In this document: positions 1 through 7,165 of the stretch, piece after piece
Layout: every line of letters starts with the position of its first letter
Numbering within the stretch: position 1 is the stretch's first letter
Assembly: GCA_013153655.1 (NCBI GenBank)
Contig: JAADEB010000011.1
Coordinates: 1 to 10,930, forward strand
DNA: 10,930 nt
Reading direction: 5' to 3'
DNA from: Chlorobiota bacterium
GTDB taxonomy: Bacteria; Bacteroidota; Bacteroidia; Flavobacteriales; Flavobacteriaceae
The notes under the pieces: model-generated
The model's input: only the letters and a program-made list of their open reading frames with translations
Told to the model about the DNA's origin: nothing
Databases searched by the model: none
Made by a program: the position numbers and the translations under genes

Positions 1-1
1 G

Positions 2-646
2 ATATTGGACCAAACGGCCGATAATTCCGCCATAAGGTTATTGGTATTGACCGGAGAGGGGAAAGCTTTTTCGTCCGGAGTAGACCTGAAAGCCTTGCAA
101 TCCTTGGACACGGTGGACGGCGCCAAAAGATTTGCCGTTTTGTTGGAAGAAACCTCCGAAAAAATATTTTTACATCCCAAGCCCGTGGTGGCCGTGATCA
201 ACGGGTTGGCATTGGGTGGCGGATTCGGATTTGCCACCGCCGCCGATCTTCGCATTGCATCGGCCGGAGCGCTTATCTCCTACCCCGCCGTAAAATTGGG
301 TGCCATATTGCCGGCCGGATGTACCGTGTTGCTCGAAAGCATCGTAGGGCGCGCCAAAGCCATGGACCTGTTGCTCACGGGTAAGAAACTCACGGCCGCC
401 GAAGCCTTGGAAACGGGTTTGGTGGATTATGTTTTCGACGAAGATATGCTTTGGGAAGAAACGGAAAAAATCATCCGCATGATATTGGAAGGCGGCGATA
501 CGGCCTTGCAATTGACCAAGAAAACGGTTAATTACCGTACGGCCTTTTTCCTCAATGCCGTAAAAATGTACGCACCGGACAATTTCGCCTATTTGTCGCA
601 AACCCCCGATTGGCAGGATCGCCTGAAAAATTTCGGAAAAAAATAA
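2..646 (+). CDS. Crotonase-fold protein (enoyl-CoA hydratase/isomerase family), 5'-truncated by window edge
   Basis: The reading frame is open from the first bases of the window, so the N-terminus (probably 40-50 residues) lies outside; the TTG at 5 is an internal Leu codon, not a convincing start. The visible 213 residues (numbered from that TTG) match the crotonase superfamily. The first oxyanion-hole region is AFSSGVDLKAL (21-31), followed by NGLALGGGFGFATAADLRIA (66-85), YPAVKLGAILPAG (93-105) and LTGKKLTAAEALETGLVDYVF (124-144). Known members bind acyl-CoA thioesters and stabilise an enolate. The two glutamates that catalyse hydration in classical enoyl-CoA hydratase (Glu144 and Glu164 of the rat enzyme) align with Gly75 and Ala95 here, so ordinary hydratase activity is doubtful. 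The fold assignment is firm; the substrate and reaction are unknown. The gene converges on the isocitrate dehydrogenase gene and I see no strong terminator just behind it. Confidence 0.9.
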   Translation: MLDQTADNSAIRLLVLTGEGKAFSSGVDLKALQSLDTVDGAKRFAVLLEETSEKIFLHPKPVVAVINGLALGGGFGFATAADLRIASAGALISYPAVKLGAILPAGCTVLLESIVGRAKAMDLLLTGKKLTAAEALETGLVDYVFDEDMLWEETEKIIRMILEGGDTALQLTKKTVNYRTAFFLNAVKMYAPDNFAYLSQTPDWQDRLKNFGKK

Positions 647-671
647 TTGAATGAGAAGCTTTTGATGGTTG

Positions 672-743
672 TTGAACCGTGAAATCGTGAAATCGTGAAA
701 TCGTTAAATCGTTAAACCGTTAAATCGTTGAATCGTACAATCG
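672..743. repeat. Tandem octamer array, 9 units, consensus TTAAATCG
   Basis: Nine back-to-back 8-base units start at 672, 680, 688, 696, 704, 712, 720, 728 and 736. They all fit T-N-N-A-A-Y-C-G: TTGAACCG, three of TGAAATCG, TTAAATCG, TTAAACCG, TTAAATCG, TTGAATCG and TACAATCG. Positions 1, 4, 5, 7 and 8 never vary; changes fall at 2, 3 and 6. Many units hold TAA or TGA, and 8 is not a multiple of 3, so stops cycle through the frames and the array is not coding. Confidence 0.93.
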
Positions 744-783
744 GTTATTTCTGTTGAAAAGTTGAATAGATGGGGAATTACTG

Positions 784-815
784 TTAAATCGTTAAACCGT
801 GTAATCGTTAAATCG
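784..815. repeat. Second tandem octamer array, 4 units, same family
   Basis: Four adjacent units, TTAAATCG, TTAAACCG, TGTAATCG and TTAAATCG, obey the same T-N-N-A-A-Y-C-G pattern as the array at 672-743. A 40-base spacer without the repeat separates the two arrays. Confidence 0.88.
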
Positions 816-841
816 ATTAATGGCTCTGTGACTTTTTATCA

Positions 842-869
842 CGTTTGCCGTTCTACGTTTACCATTTAC
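842..869. repeat. Degenerate tandem heptamer array, consensus CGTTTAC
   Basis: Four consecutive 7-base units can be read: CGTTTGC, CGTTCTA, CGTTTAC and CATTTAC, followed by a decayed CGAAACT. The period is 7 and the unit differs from both other repeat families nearby. It is short and diverged, so confidence is moderate. Confidence 0.6.
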
Positions 870-923
870 CGAAACTTGTACATGCCTGAAACAAGTTGAC
901 CATTATCCTTTTCCCTTTCAAAT

Positions 924-951
924 GGATTTGGGATTTGGGAATTAGGATTTG
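924..951. repeat. Short heptamer array, consensus GGATTTG
   Basis: Units GGATTTG, GGATTTG, GGAATTA and GGATTTG lie head to tail, followed by a partial GGTTGG. This is the same unit (GGATTTR) as the longer array at 9627-9675, which lifts it above chance. Confidence 0.78.
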
Positions 952-1180
952 GGTTGGAGACAATCTTTAATTTAAATATCACATAATCAACAATTTAATT
1001 CAACAAAAATAGAGTATTTACAGTTTGAATCCGCCTTAATAAAAACCGATTGCAATTTTTACCCATTTCTACTATTCGGACAATCCCGGAGACCTTTCGA
1101 TTTAAAGCACCGGACGGAACATTTCTTTTGTTGCGCACATCCCAAAACTATTCGTATTTATTATGTGCCTAATTCAACAA
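952..1180. other. Remainder of convergent intergenic region, nothing recognised
   Basis: Between the repeat cluster and the terminator of the minus-strand gene lie about 230 bases of AT-rich sequence. I see no open frame of note, no promoter consensus, no RNA gene and no further tandem repeat. Confidence 0.6.
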
Positions 1181-1220
1181 AAAATTAAAAACCGCTCCCC
1201 GAAAGGAACGGCTTTTTTTT
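1181..1220 (-). terminator. Rho-independent terminator of the isocitrate dehydrogenase gene
   Basis: Arms 1191-1198 and 1205-1212 form a hairpin with loop 1199-1204. Read on the minus strand, the stem is continuous with two G-U wobbles and is followed by a U-rich tract (complement of the A-rich 1181-1190). Read on the plus strand the same two positions become A-C and C-A mismatches, although a T8 run at 1213-1220 follows. The stem therefore favours termination of the minus-strand transcript, with weaker bidirectional action possible for the converging crotonase gene. Confidence 0.82.
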
Positions 1221-1251
1221 GTAGCAATAATTTAATTCTAATAAATCCTTT

Positions 1252-3483
1252 TTAAATACGGTCCATTATATTATTAAACGTGGACGAAGGACGCATCGCC
1301 TTTTCCGCTTTTTGATCATCGGGAAGGTAATAACCGCCGATGTCTTGCGGACGTCCTTCGGTAGCGCGGATTTCCGCCAGGATTTTTTCTTCGTTTTCCT
1401 TCAAGGCTTCGGCCACGGGCTTGAATTTTTCGGCCAAGGCGGGCATATCCTTTTGCGCGGCCAATTCTTCGGACCAATAGCGTGTGAGGTAATAATGTGC
1501 ACCCCGGGTGTCGAGTTCACCTACTTTTCGGCCGGGGGATTTCCGGTTTTCCAAATATTTTTCAATGGCCTTGTCGAGGGTTTCGGAAAGTACGGCGGCG
1601 GCTTTGTTGTCGAATTTTCGCGCCAAATGATCGAAGGAGGCCGTCAAGGCAAGGAATTCACCCAGGGAATCCCAGCGAAGGTGTCCTTCTTCCAAGAATT
1701 GCTGTACGTGCTTGGGAGCCGAACCGCCGGCGCCGGTTTCAAACAAACCTCCTCCGGCCAACAAAGGTACGATGGAGAGCATGCGGGCGCTGGTACCCAA
1801 CTCCAAAATAGGGAAAAGGTCGGTGAGGTAATCACGCAGTACGTTTCCGGTAACCGAAATGGTGTTTTGGCCTTTGCGTATGCGGTCGAGGGTAAAGACC
1901 ATGGCATCTTCGGGCGACATGATGCGGATGTCGAGACCCGAAGTGTCGTGTTGTTTCAAATATTTTTTGACCTTTTCGATCAAGCGGCGGTCGTGTGCAC
2001 GGTTTTCGTCGAGCCAGAACACGGCGGGATATCCGGTTATGCGTGCCCGGTTGACCGCCAGTTTCACCCAATCCTTGATGGCGATGTCGCGGGTGCGGGC
2101 CATACGCCAGATATCACCCTTATCCACCTTGTGTTGCATCAGCACGCGGCCGTTATCATCGACAACCTTTACGGTTCCGGCTTCGGGAATTTCGAAAGTG
2201 GTGGGATGCGAACCGTATTCTTCGGCTTTCATGGCCATGAGGCCCACATTCTGAACCGTTCCCATGGTGGCGGGATCGAATTGGCCGTGTTTCTGTGCAT
2301 CTTCGATTACCTTTTGATATATGCGTGCATAAGTGCGATCGGGGATCATGGCTTTGGTGTCATGAAGCTTGCCGTCGGGACCCCACATACGTCCACCGTC
2401 GCGAATAACCACGGGCATGGACGCATCGATGATGATTTTGTTGGGCATATGAAGGTTGGTAATTCCTTTGTCGCTGTCCACCATGGCCAAATCGGGTTGC
2501 TTGGCATAAATTTCCCGGATGGTTTGTTCGATGGCGCGGCGTTTTTCTTCGGGAAGCTTGTCCCATTTTTTATACAGGTCGGAAATACCCGAACGGGGAT
2601 TGAAACCTATTTTTTCCAGGTCTTCACCGTGTTTTTCAAACAAATCCTTGTAATATTCCTCCACGGCATGACCGAACATGATGGGGTCGGAAACCTTCAT
2701 CATGGTGGCTTTCAGGTGGAGCGAAAGAAGGACGTCTTTGTCTTTGGCGTCGCGAATTTGTTCACGGTAAAATTTTCGCAGGGCGTCACGGCTCATATAG
2801 GTGGCATCCAGCACTTCGCCCGGATGTCCTTGCAACGAATCCTTTAAGGTGATGCGGCGTCCGTCGCCGGTATGCAATTCTATACGAAAACCGTTGGCAT
2901 CGTCCAGGGTAACGGATTGTTCGTTCTCGAAATAATCACCCGCTGACATATGGGCCACATGGGTTTTGGAATTTTCCGGCCAGGGTTTCATCAATTTGTG
3001 GGGATATTTTCGGGCAAAGCGTTTGACGGATTCGGCCACGCGACGGTCGGAATTGCCTTGGCGCAAGACGGGGTTGACGGCACTTCCCAACACTTTGGCA
3101 TAGCGTTCGCGAATTTGTTTTTCTTCGTCGGTTTTCGGTTCTTCGGGATATTCGGGTACCATGAAACCTTTTTCGCGCAATTCGCGAATGGCGGCTTGCA
3201 ATTGCGGAACCGACGCACTGATGTTGGGTAACTTTATAATATTGGTTTCGGGCCGGGAAGTGGCTTCACCCAATTCAGCCAAAGCGTCGGGAACGCGTTG
3301 CTCCGGTTTCAGATAATCGGGAAAATTTGCCAAGATACGTCCCGCCAGGGAAATATCCTTGGTTTCCATATCGATGCCGGCCGTAGAGGCGATTTTTTTC
3401 AAAACGGGAAAGAACGAATAAGCCGCCAGTTGAGGGGCTTCGTCCACTTTGGTCCAAAATATGGTAGGTTGTTTCATTGTCAT
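1252..3483 (-). CDS. icd: Monomeric NADP-dependent isocitrate dehydrogenase
   Basis: A complete 743-residue protein of the monomeric IDH family (about 740 residues, as in Azotobacter vinelandii), distinct from the homodimeric enzyme of E. coli. It converts isocitrate and NADP+ to 2-oxoglutarate, CO2 and NADPH in the cytoplasm. Matches run end to end: DEAPQLAAYS (14-23), the KLPNISASVPQL block (84-95), GSAVNPVLRQGNSDRR (133-148), LHLKATMMKVSDPIMFG (255-271), NVLRDYLTDLFP (547-558) and GGGLFETGAGGSAPKHVQQF (577-596). By my alignment to the Azotobacter enzyme, the substrate and metal residues are kept (Ser134, Asn137, Lys258, Asp353, Tyr423, Arg550, Asp551, Asp555). So are the NADP 2'-phosphate residues His592, Arg603 and Arg652, hence NADP specificity. 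The start at 3483 sits just behind a -7-like box; an ATG two codons later is an alternative. It is the only minus-strand gene and is monocistronic. Confidence 0.97.
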   Translation of the reverse strand: MTMKQPTIFWTKVDEAPQLAAYSFFPVLKKIASTAGIDMETKDISLAGRILANFPDYLKPEQRVPDALAELGEATSRPETNIIKLPNISASVPQLQAAIRELREKGFMVPEYPEEPKTDEEKQIRERYAKVLGSAVNPVLRQGNSDRRVAESVKRFARKYPHKLMKPWPENSKTHVAHMSAGDYFENEQSVTLDDANGFRIELHTGDGRRITLKDSLQGHPGEVLDATYMSRDALRKFYREQIRDAKDKDVLLSLHLKATMMKVSDPIMFGHAVEEYYKDLFEKHGEDLEKIGFNPRSGISDLYKKWDKLPEEKRRAIEQTIREIYAKQPDLAMVDSDKGITNLHMPNKIIIDASMPVVIRDGGRMWGPDGKLHDTKAMIPDRTYARIYQKVIEDAQKHGQFDPATMGTVQNVGLMAMKAEEYGSHPTTFEIPEAGTVKVVDDNGRVLMQHKVDKGDIWRMARTRDIAIKDWVKLAVNRARITGYPAVFWLDENRAHDRRLIEKVKKYLKQHDTSGLDIRIMSPEDAMVFTLDRIRKGQNTISVTGNVLRDYLTDLFPILELGTSARMLSIVPLLAGGGLFETGAGGSAPKHVQQFLEEGHLRWDSLGEFLALTASFDHLARKFDNKAAAVLSETLDKAIEKYLENRKSPGRKVGELDTRGAHYYLTRYWSEELAAQKDMPALAEKFKPVAEALKENEEKILAEIRATEGRPQDIGGYYLPDDQKAEKAMRPSSTFNNIMDRI

Positions 3484-3499
3484 AAGATTTTGATACGGC

Positions 3500-3507
3500 C
3501 AAATTTA
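3500..3507 (-). promoter_or_regulatory. Candidate -7 box (TAAATTTG) of the isocitrate dehydrogenase gene
   Basis: Read on the minus strand, 3507-3500 is TAAATTTG, an exact fit to the Bacteroidota -7 consensus TAnnTTTG, and it lies 16 bases before the ATG. The nearest TTG triplets upstream are spaced 15 and 24 bases away, neither the 21 seen at other genes here. The implied leader is only about 10 bases, so the call is moderate. Confidence 0.42.
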
Positions 3508-4010
3508 ACCATATCGACGGAACAAAAAAGACAAAACATCATTTTTTGAGAGGAAGAAAATTTTTGAGTAAAATACAAAGTGTGGTTTCTCAGCAAGTGG
3601 ACGGTGACGGTTAAAGGCACTCTTTAATTAACATGTTCTTTGACGGGTTTGTTTTCGAAACATGATAAACGGACAATATGCTTCTCGAATACACGTGGTA
3701 CCGGTTTCTACACGAAAAAAATATTACGAATTTAAACATACCTCGTTTTTTATTGCATCTAATAATACCGATTAAAAATTTTATATGTCGATTTTCCGGT
3801 AGTAGTGGAATTTCTTTTTTCATTTCTATTCAAGCTATTTTTAATTGCTTTGTTTAATTATATCGTATAATGTATTTTTATAATGATTCTATCATTGCCA
3901 AAGTTTTAAACTTCATAACACCCGGCCAAATACGCGATAGCCGATTCCGGAATATACTGTTATCCAAAAGCTACCGGGGGTAATTTAAAAAACTTTATTC
4001 CCATAAAATG
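3508..4010. other. AT-rich intergenic stretch, no gene recognised
   Basis: About 500 bases between the divergently transcribed icd and yqgE-family genes. A 70-codon minus-strand frame (3611-3823) exists but has no recognisable motif, promoter box or coding-like composition. I found no tRNA-like fold, no terminator and no tandem repeat. The divergent promoters sit at the two ends. Confidence 0.55.
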
Positions 4011-4016
4011 GCGGAT

Positions 4017-4048
4017 TTGGATAATTAGGTATAAAATTTGTACTTTTG
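4017..4048 (+). promoter_or_regulatory. Promoter of the YqgE-family gene: TTG-N21-TACTTTTG
   Basis: TTG at 4017-4019 and TACTTTTG at 4041-4048 (fits TAnnTTTG) are 21 bases apart. This is the architecture used by the primary sigma factor of Bacteroidota, and the same spacing occurs before hppA. Transcription would begin near 4055, about 20 bases before the ATG. Confidence 0.68.
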
Positions 4049-4076
4049 ATAAAAGGACCAAACATTTTAATATTAC

Positions 4077-4610
4077 ATGAAAGGAAAACTCTTGATCGCA
4101 ACACCCAATCTGCTTACCGACGGCATTTTTTCACAAAGCGTGATTCTGATCGCCGACCGCCATAGCGACGGCACCGTGGGCTTTATGCTCAACAAACCTT
4201 TTCGCGCTCGACTCAACGACGTGACCCAAATTCCCCTGGCTTTTCCCATCTACAACGGCGGCCCGGTGGAACAGGACAAACTCTACTATATCCACCGCAT
4301 TCCCGACATCGTCACCGGCAGTTTACCCATCGGCGACGGATTGTATTGGGGCGGCGACCTGAAAAACATCATCAACGGTCTATATGACGAAACTTTCCTT
4401 TCCGACAAAATCAAATTTTTTGCCGGATACAGTGGTTGGTCCAAAGGCCAGTTGGAAGACGAAATCGAAGACGAAGCCTGGTTTGTGGCACCGTTGGATT
4501 TCGATCCCATTACGGCCTTATCCAAGGACATGTGGAAAACCCTCCTTGTGAAAATACGCCCTGATCTTACACTTTGGAAAGACGCCCCCAGCGATCCGGC
4601 CTTGAACTAA
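4077..4610 (+). CDS. YqgE/AlgH family protein (DUF179, UPF0301)
   Basis: A 177-residue soluble protein, close to the usual family length of about 185. Family hallmarks are present: KGKLLIATPNLLTDGIFSQS near the N-terminus (2-21), DGTVGFMLNKP (31-41), NGGPVEQDKLYYIHR (60-74), the glycine-rich GDGLYWGGDL (87-96), FAGYSGWSKGQLEDEI (114-129) and AWFVAPLD (133-140). No signal peptide or membrane segment is seen. The molecular role of the family is not settled: AlgH was named from alginate regulation in Pseudomonas, but no enzymatic activity is established, so I give no function. The start at 4077 follows a well-formed promoter and gives the family's normal N-terminus. The next gene has its own promoter, so this one appears monocistronic. 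Confidence 0.93.
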   Translation: MKGKLLIATPNLLTDGIFSQSVILIADRHSDGTVGFMLNKPFRARLNDVTQIPLAFPIYNGGPVEQDKLYYIHRIPDIVTGSLPIGDGLYWGGDLKNIINGLYDETFLSDKIKFFAGYSGWSKGQLEDEIEDEAWFVAPLDFDPITALSKDMWKTLLVKIRPDLTLWKDAPSDPALN

Positions 4611-4769
4611 ACCGGTTTTTACTTGAAAATATGGAACATCCCCTCCTGCCAATCTCAATTTTAACCAACATTTTATCAATTATTTCATTTCTATTAACTT
4701 TTTGAATAATCGAGCAGAAAAAATCTTTTAAAAAAGGCGTAAATAAGCTAGGCAAAAGCGGCAAATGTG

Positions 4770-4801
4770 TTGGTTTTATTCGATATAAAACCGTAAATTT
4801 G
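4770..4801 (+). promoter_or_regulatory. Promoter of hppA: TTG-N21-TAAATTTG
   Basis: TTG at 4770-4772 and TAAATTTG at 4794-4801 are separated by 21 bases, identical in layout to the promoter at 4017-4048. Initiation is expected near 4808, leaving a leader of about 18 bases before the ATG at 4826. Confidence 0.72.
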
Positions 4802-4825
4802 CCGAAAATTTAAAAAGCTTAACTC

Positions 4826-6979
4826 ATGGGAATGAATTTATTGTATGTAGCGCTGGCCATTAGTGTGCTGGCCTTGGTATTTACATGGTGGCGTTCGGCT
4901 TGGATTTCCAAGCAGGATTACGGCACCGAACGCATGAAGCGAATCGGTGAGCATATTCGCAAGGGCGCCATGGCCTTTTTAATGGCCGAATACAAGGTAT
5001 TGATTATTTTTATTTTGGTAGTATTTGCCTTGTTGGCTTTTTCCGCCGATCCGAAAACTTCCTCCTGGTTGGTGGGGGTTTCGTTTATATTAGGCGCTTT
5101 CAGTTCGGCCTTAGCCGGCTTTATCGGTATGCGCGTAGCCACCAGCGCCAACGTACGTACGGCTGCGGCGGCTCGTAGCAGCTTGGGACGCGCTTTGGAA
5201 GTGGCCTTCACCGGCGGTAGCGTAATGGGCTTGGCCGTTGTGGGCCTAGGTGTTTTCGGTATTTCCCTTTTGTTCCTGATTTATTCGGGATTGGACTGGG
5301 ACGTTCATAAGGTAATTACCGTTATCACCGGATTTTCATTCGGTGCTTCGTCCATCGCTTTGTTTGCACGTGTGGGCGGTGGTATTTACACCAAGGCCGC
5401 CGACGTGGGTGCCGACCTGGTGGGTAAAGTGGAAGCCGGAATTCCGGAAGACCATCCGCTCAACCCCGCCACCATTGCCGACAACGTGGGTGACAACGTG
5501 GGCGACGTGGCCGGTATGGGTGCCGACTTGTTCGAATCCTACGTAGGCTCGCTCATTAGTTCCATGGTATTGGGTGCCGCCTTTATCGGCGTGGGAGCTT
5601 TCACGGGCGAAAATCAGTTGAATGCCGTCCTGCTTCCGCTGGTTTTGGCCTCGGTGGGTATCCTTACTTCCATCCTCGGAACATTCTTCGTGAAAGTGAA
5701 AGAAGGAGGCGATCCGCAAAAAGCATTGAACACCGGTGAAATCATTTCGGGTGTGATCATGATTATCGCCTCTTGGTTTATCGTTAAATATTTTCTCCCC
5801 GAATCTTGGAGTTTCGGTGGCCGCACCTACACGTCCACGGGGGTTTTCATCGCCATCGTTTTGGGATTGCTGGCCGGTATTGCCATCGGTATGATTACGG
5901 AATACTACACCGGTACGTTTAAGAAACCCGTTTGGAGCATCGTGAAGCAATCCACCACCGGACCGGCTACCAACATCATCGCCGGCCTGAGTGTGGGTAT
6001 GCAATCCACAGCCCTGCCTATCCTGATTTTGGCTTTGGCCATCATGGGCGCTTATCACTATGCCGGTCTCTACGGCATTGCCATTGCAGCCGTGGGTATG
6101 CTCTCCAACCTGGGTATCCAATTGGCTGTGGACGCCTACGGACCCATTGCCGACAATGCGGGCGGTATTGCCGAAATGTCAAAATTGCCCAAGGAAGTGC
6201 GTAACCGTACCGACAAATTGGATGCCGTGGGCAACACCACTGCCGCCATCGGAAAAGGTTTTGCCATCGGATCGGCCGCTTTGACCGCTTTGGCATTATT
6301 CTCCGCTTTCATGCAAACCGCTCATGTAAAAAGCATTAACGTAGCCGATCCCAAGGTTATGGCCGGCTTGCTCATCGGTGGTATGCTGCCTTTCCTCTTC
6401 TCATCCATGGCCATGAAAGCCGTGGGGGATGCGGCCAAAGACATGATCGACGAAGTTCGCCGTCAGTTTAACAGCATTCCCCAATTGAAAAAAGCTTTGG
6501 AAATCATGCGCAAATACGGCGACAAACCCGAAAGCGAATGGGACAAAAAAGACTTGGAAGCCTTTGAATCGGCAGATGAATATGCCGAATACGAAAAATG
6601 TGTGGAAATTTCCACCAAAGCCTCGCTCCGCGAAATGGTTCTCCCCGGTCTTATTGCCGTTTTGACCCCCATTTTGGTAGGCCTTTTGGGAGGCGCCGAA
6701 ATGCTGGGCGGTTTGTTAGCCGGCGTACTCATCAGCGGGGTGATGATGGCCATCTTCCAAGCCAATGCCGGTGGTGCATGGGACAATGCCAAGAAAATGA
6801 TCGAAGAAGGCGTGGAAATCGACGGTAAAAAACTCACCAAAGGTACCGATGCACATGCCGCCGCTGTAACGGGCGACACTGTGGGCGATCCCTTTAAAGA
6901 TACTTCGGGTCCTTCGCTCAACATTCTTATCAAACTGATGTCCGTAGTGGCTTTAATACTGGCACCTTTACTAATTTAA
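4826..6979 (+). CDS. hppA: Membrane-bound ion-pumping pyrophosphatase, K+-dependent type
   Basis: A 717-residue integral membrane protein with many hydrophobic helices, the first at about residues 4-21. Family members hydrolyse cytoplasmic pyrophosphate and pump H+ and/or Na+ outward. The substrate site is clear: YTKAADVGADLVGKVE (188-203) with its Asp and Lys ligands, the acidic run ADNVGDNVGDVAG (218-230), DNAGGIAEM (443-451) and the C-terminal GDTVGDPFKDTSGPSLN (683-699). In GNTTAAIGKG (469-478), Ala473 and Gly476 are the residues of K+-dependent enzymes; K+-independent ones have Lys and Thr. The gate glutamate is Glu237 in DLFESYVG, the position typical of Na+-pumping forms, but some Bacteroidota H+ pumps may share it, so the ion is undecided. 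A charged loop at about 549-595 appears roughly 30 residues longer than in short homologues. The gene has its own promoter and terminator. Confidence 0.96.
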   Translation: MGMNLLYVALAISVLALVFTWWRSAWISKQDYGTERMKRIGEHIRKGAMAFLMAEYKVLIIFILVVFALLAFSADPKTSSWLVGVSFILGAFSSALAGFIGMRVATSANVRTAAAARSSLGRALEVAFTGGSVMGLAVVGLGVFGISLLFLIYSGLDWDVHKVITVITGFSFGASSIALFARVGGGIYTKAADVGADLVGKVEAGIPEDHPLNPATIADNVGDNVGDVAGMGADLFESYVGSLISSMVLGAAFIGVGAFTGENQLNAVLLPLVLASVGILTSILGTFFVKVKEGGDPQKALNTGEIISGVIMIIASWFIVKYFLPESWSFGGRTYTSTGVFIAIVLGLLAGIAIGMITEYYTGTFKKPVWSIVKQSTTGPATNIIAGLSVGMQSTALPILILALAIMGAYHYAGLYGIAIAAVGMLSNLGIQLAVDAYGPIADNAGGIAEMSKLPKEVRNRTDKLDAVGNTTAAIGKGFAIGSAALTALALFSAFMQTAHVKSINVADPKVMAGLLIGGMLPFLFSSMAMKAVGDAAKDMIDEVRRQFNSIPQLKKALEIMRKYGDKPESEWDKKDLEAFESADEYAEYEKCVEISTKASLREMVLPGLIAVLTPILVGLLGGAEMLGGLLAGVLISGVMMAIFQANAGGAWDNAKKMIEEGVEIDGKKLTKGTDAHAAAVTGDTVGDPFKDTSGPSLNILIKLMSVVALILAPLLI

Positions 6980-7008
6980 TAAATACATTTTTGCAACCAA
7001 ATATGTAT

Positions 7009-7045
7009 AATACGCGTCGTTCCATACACGGCGCGTATTTTTTTG
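7009..7045 (+). terminator. Strong rho-independent terminator after hppA
   Basis: Arms 7009-7020 and 7028-7039 form a 12-bp stem (one G-U pair) with a 7-base loop at 7021-7027, followed by a T-rich run to 7044. It begins 30 bases after the hppA stop and separates hppA from the oxidoreductase operon. Confidence 0.92.
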
Positions 7046-7134
7046 TCGATATTCTTCCTATGAAAAAATAGTTACTGTGTAAATACATTTAAAAAATTCA
7101 AACCTGCGTAATAGCACGGCTAAAAACATTTTTT

Positions 7135-7142
7135 TACATTTG
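7135..7142 (+). promoter_or_regulatory. Candidate -7 box (TACATTTG) of the 2-oxoacid oxidoreductase operon
   Basis: TACATTTG fits TAnnTTTG exactly and lies 24 bases before the proposed TTG start at 7166. No TTG is found about 21 bases further upstream, so the -33 element is weak or absent. Initiation would be near 7149, which limits how far upstream translation could begin. Confidence 0.55.
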
Positions 7143-7165
7143 TCGAAATTCTAAAATCCAACACA

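Noticed and set aside
672..815. CRISPR array
   Set aside because: The repeats are 8 bases with no spacers between units; CRISPR repeats are much longer and separated by unique spacers.
1312..2847. Long plus-strand open frame (511 codons) opposite the isocitrate dehydrogenase gene
   Set aside because: The minus-strand protein matches a known family over its whole length. The antisense frame has no recognisable domain, is rich in Phe, Gly and His as expected from reading this codon usage backwards, and has no promoter or start context.
3611..3823. 70-codon minus-strand frame in the icd-yqgE gap
   Set aside because: No promoter box, no recognisable motif, and AT-rich composition unlike the neighbouring genes. 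Its start context is A-rich, so a tiny gene cannot be excluded, but the support is too weak to annotate.
4606..4618. Palindrome AAACCGGTTT after the YqgE-family gene as a terminator
   Set aside because: It is a perfect palindrome without room for a loop, and the T-run is only five bases, so it is unlikely to act as an intrinsic terminator.
5336..6121. Minus-strand open frame of 261 codons inside hppA
   Set aside because: It lies wholly within a gene whose conserved motifs cover this stretch. The antisense product is His/Gly/Asn-rich without family features, typical of a shadow frame.
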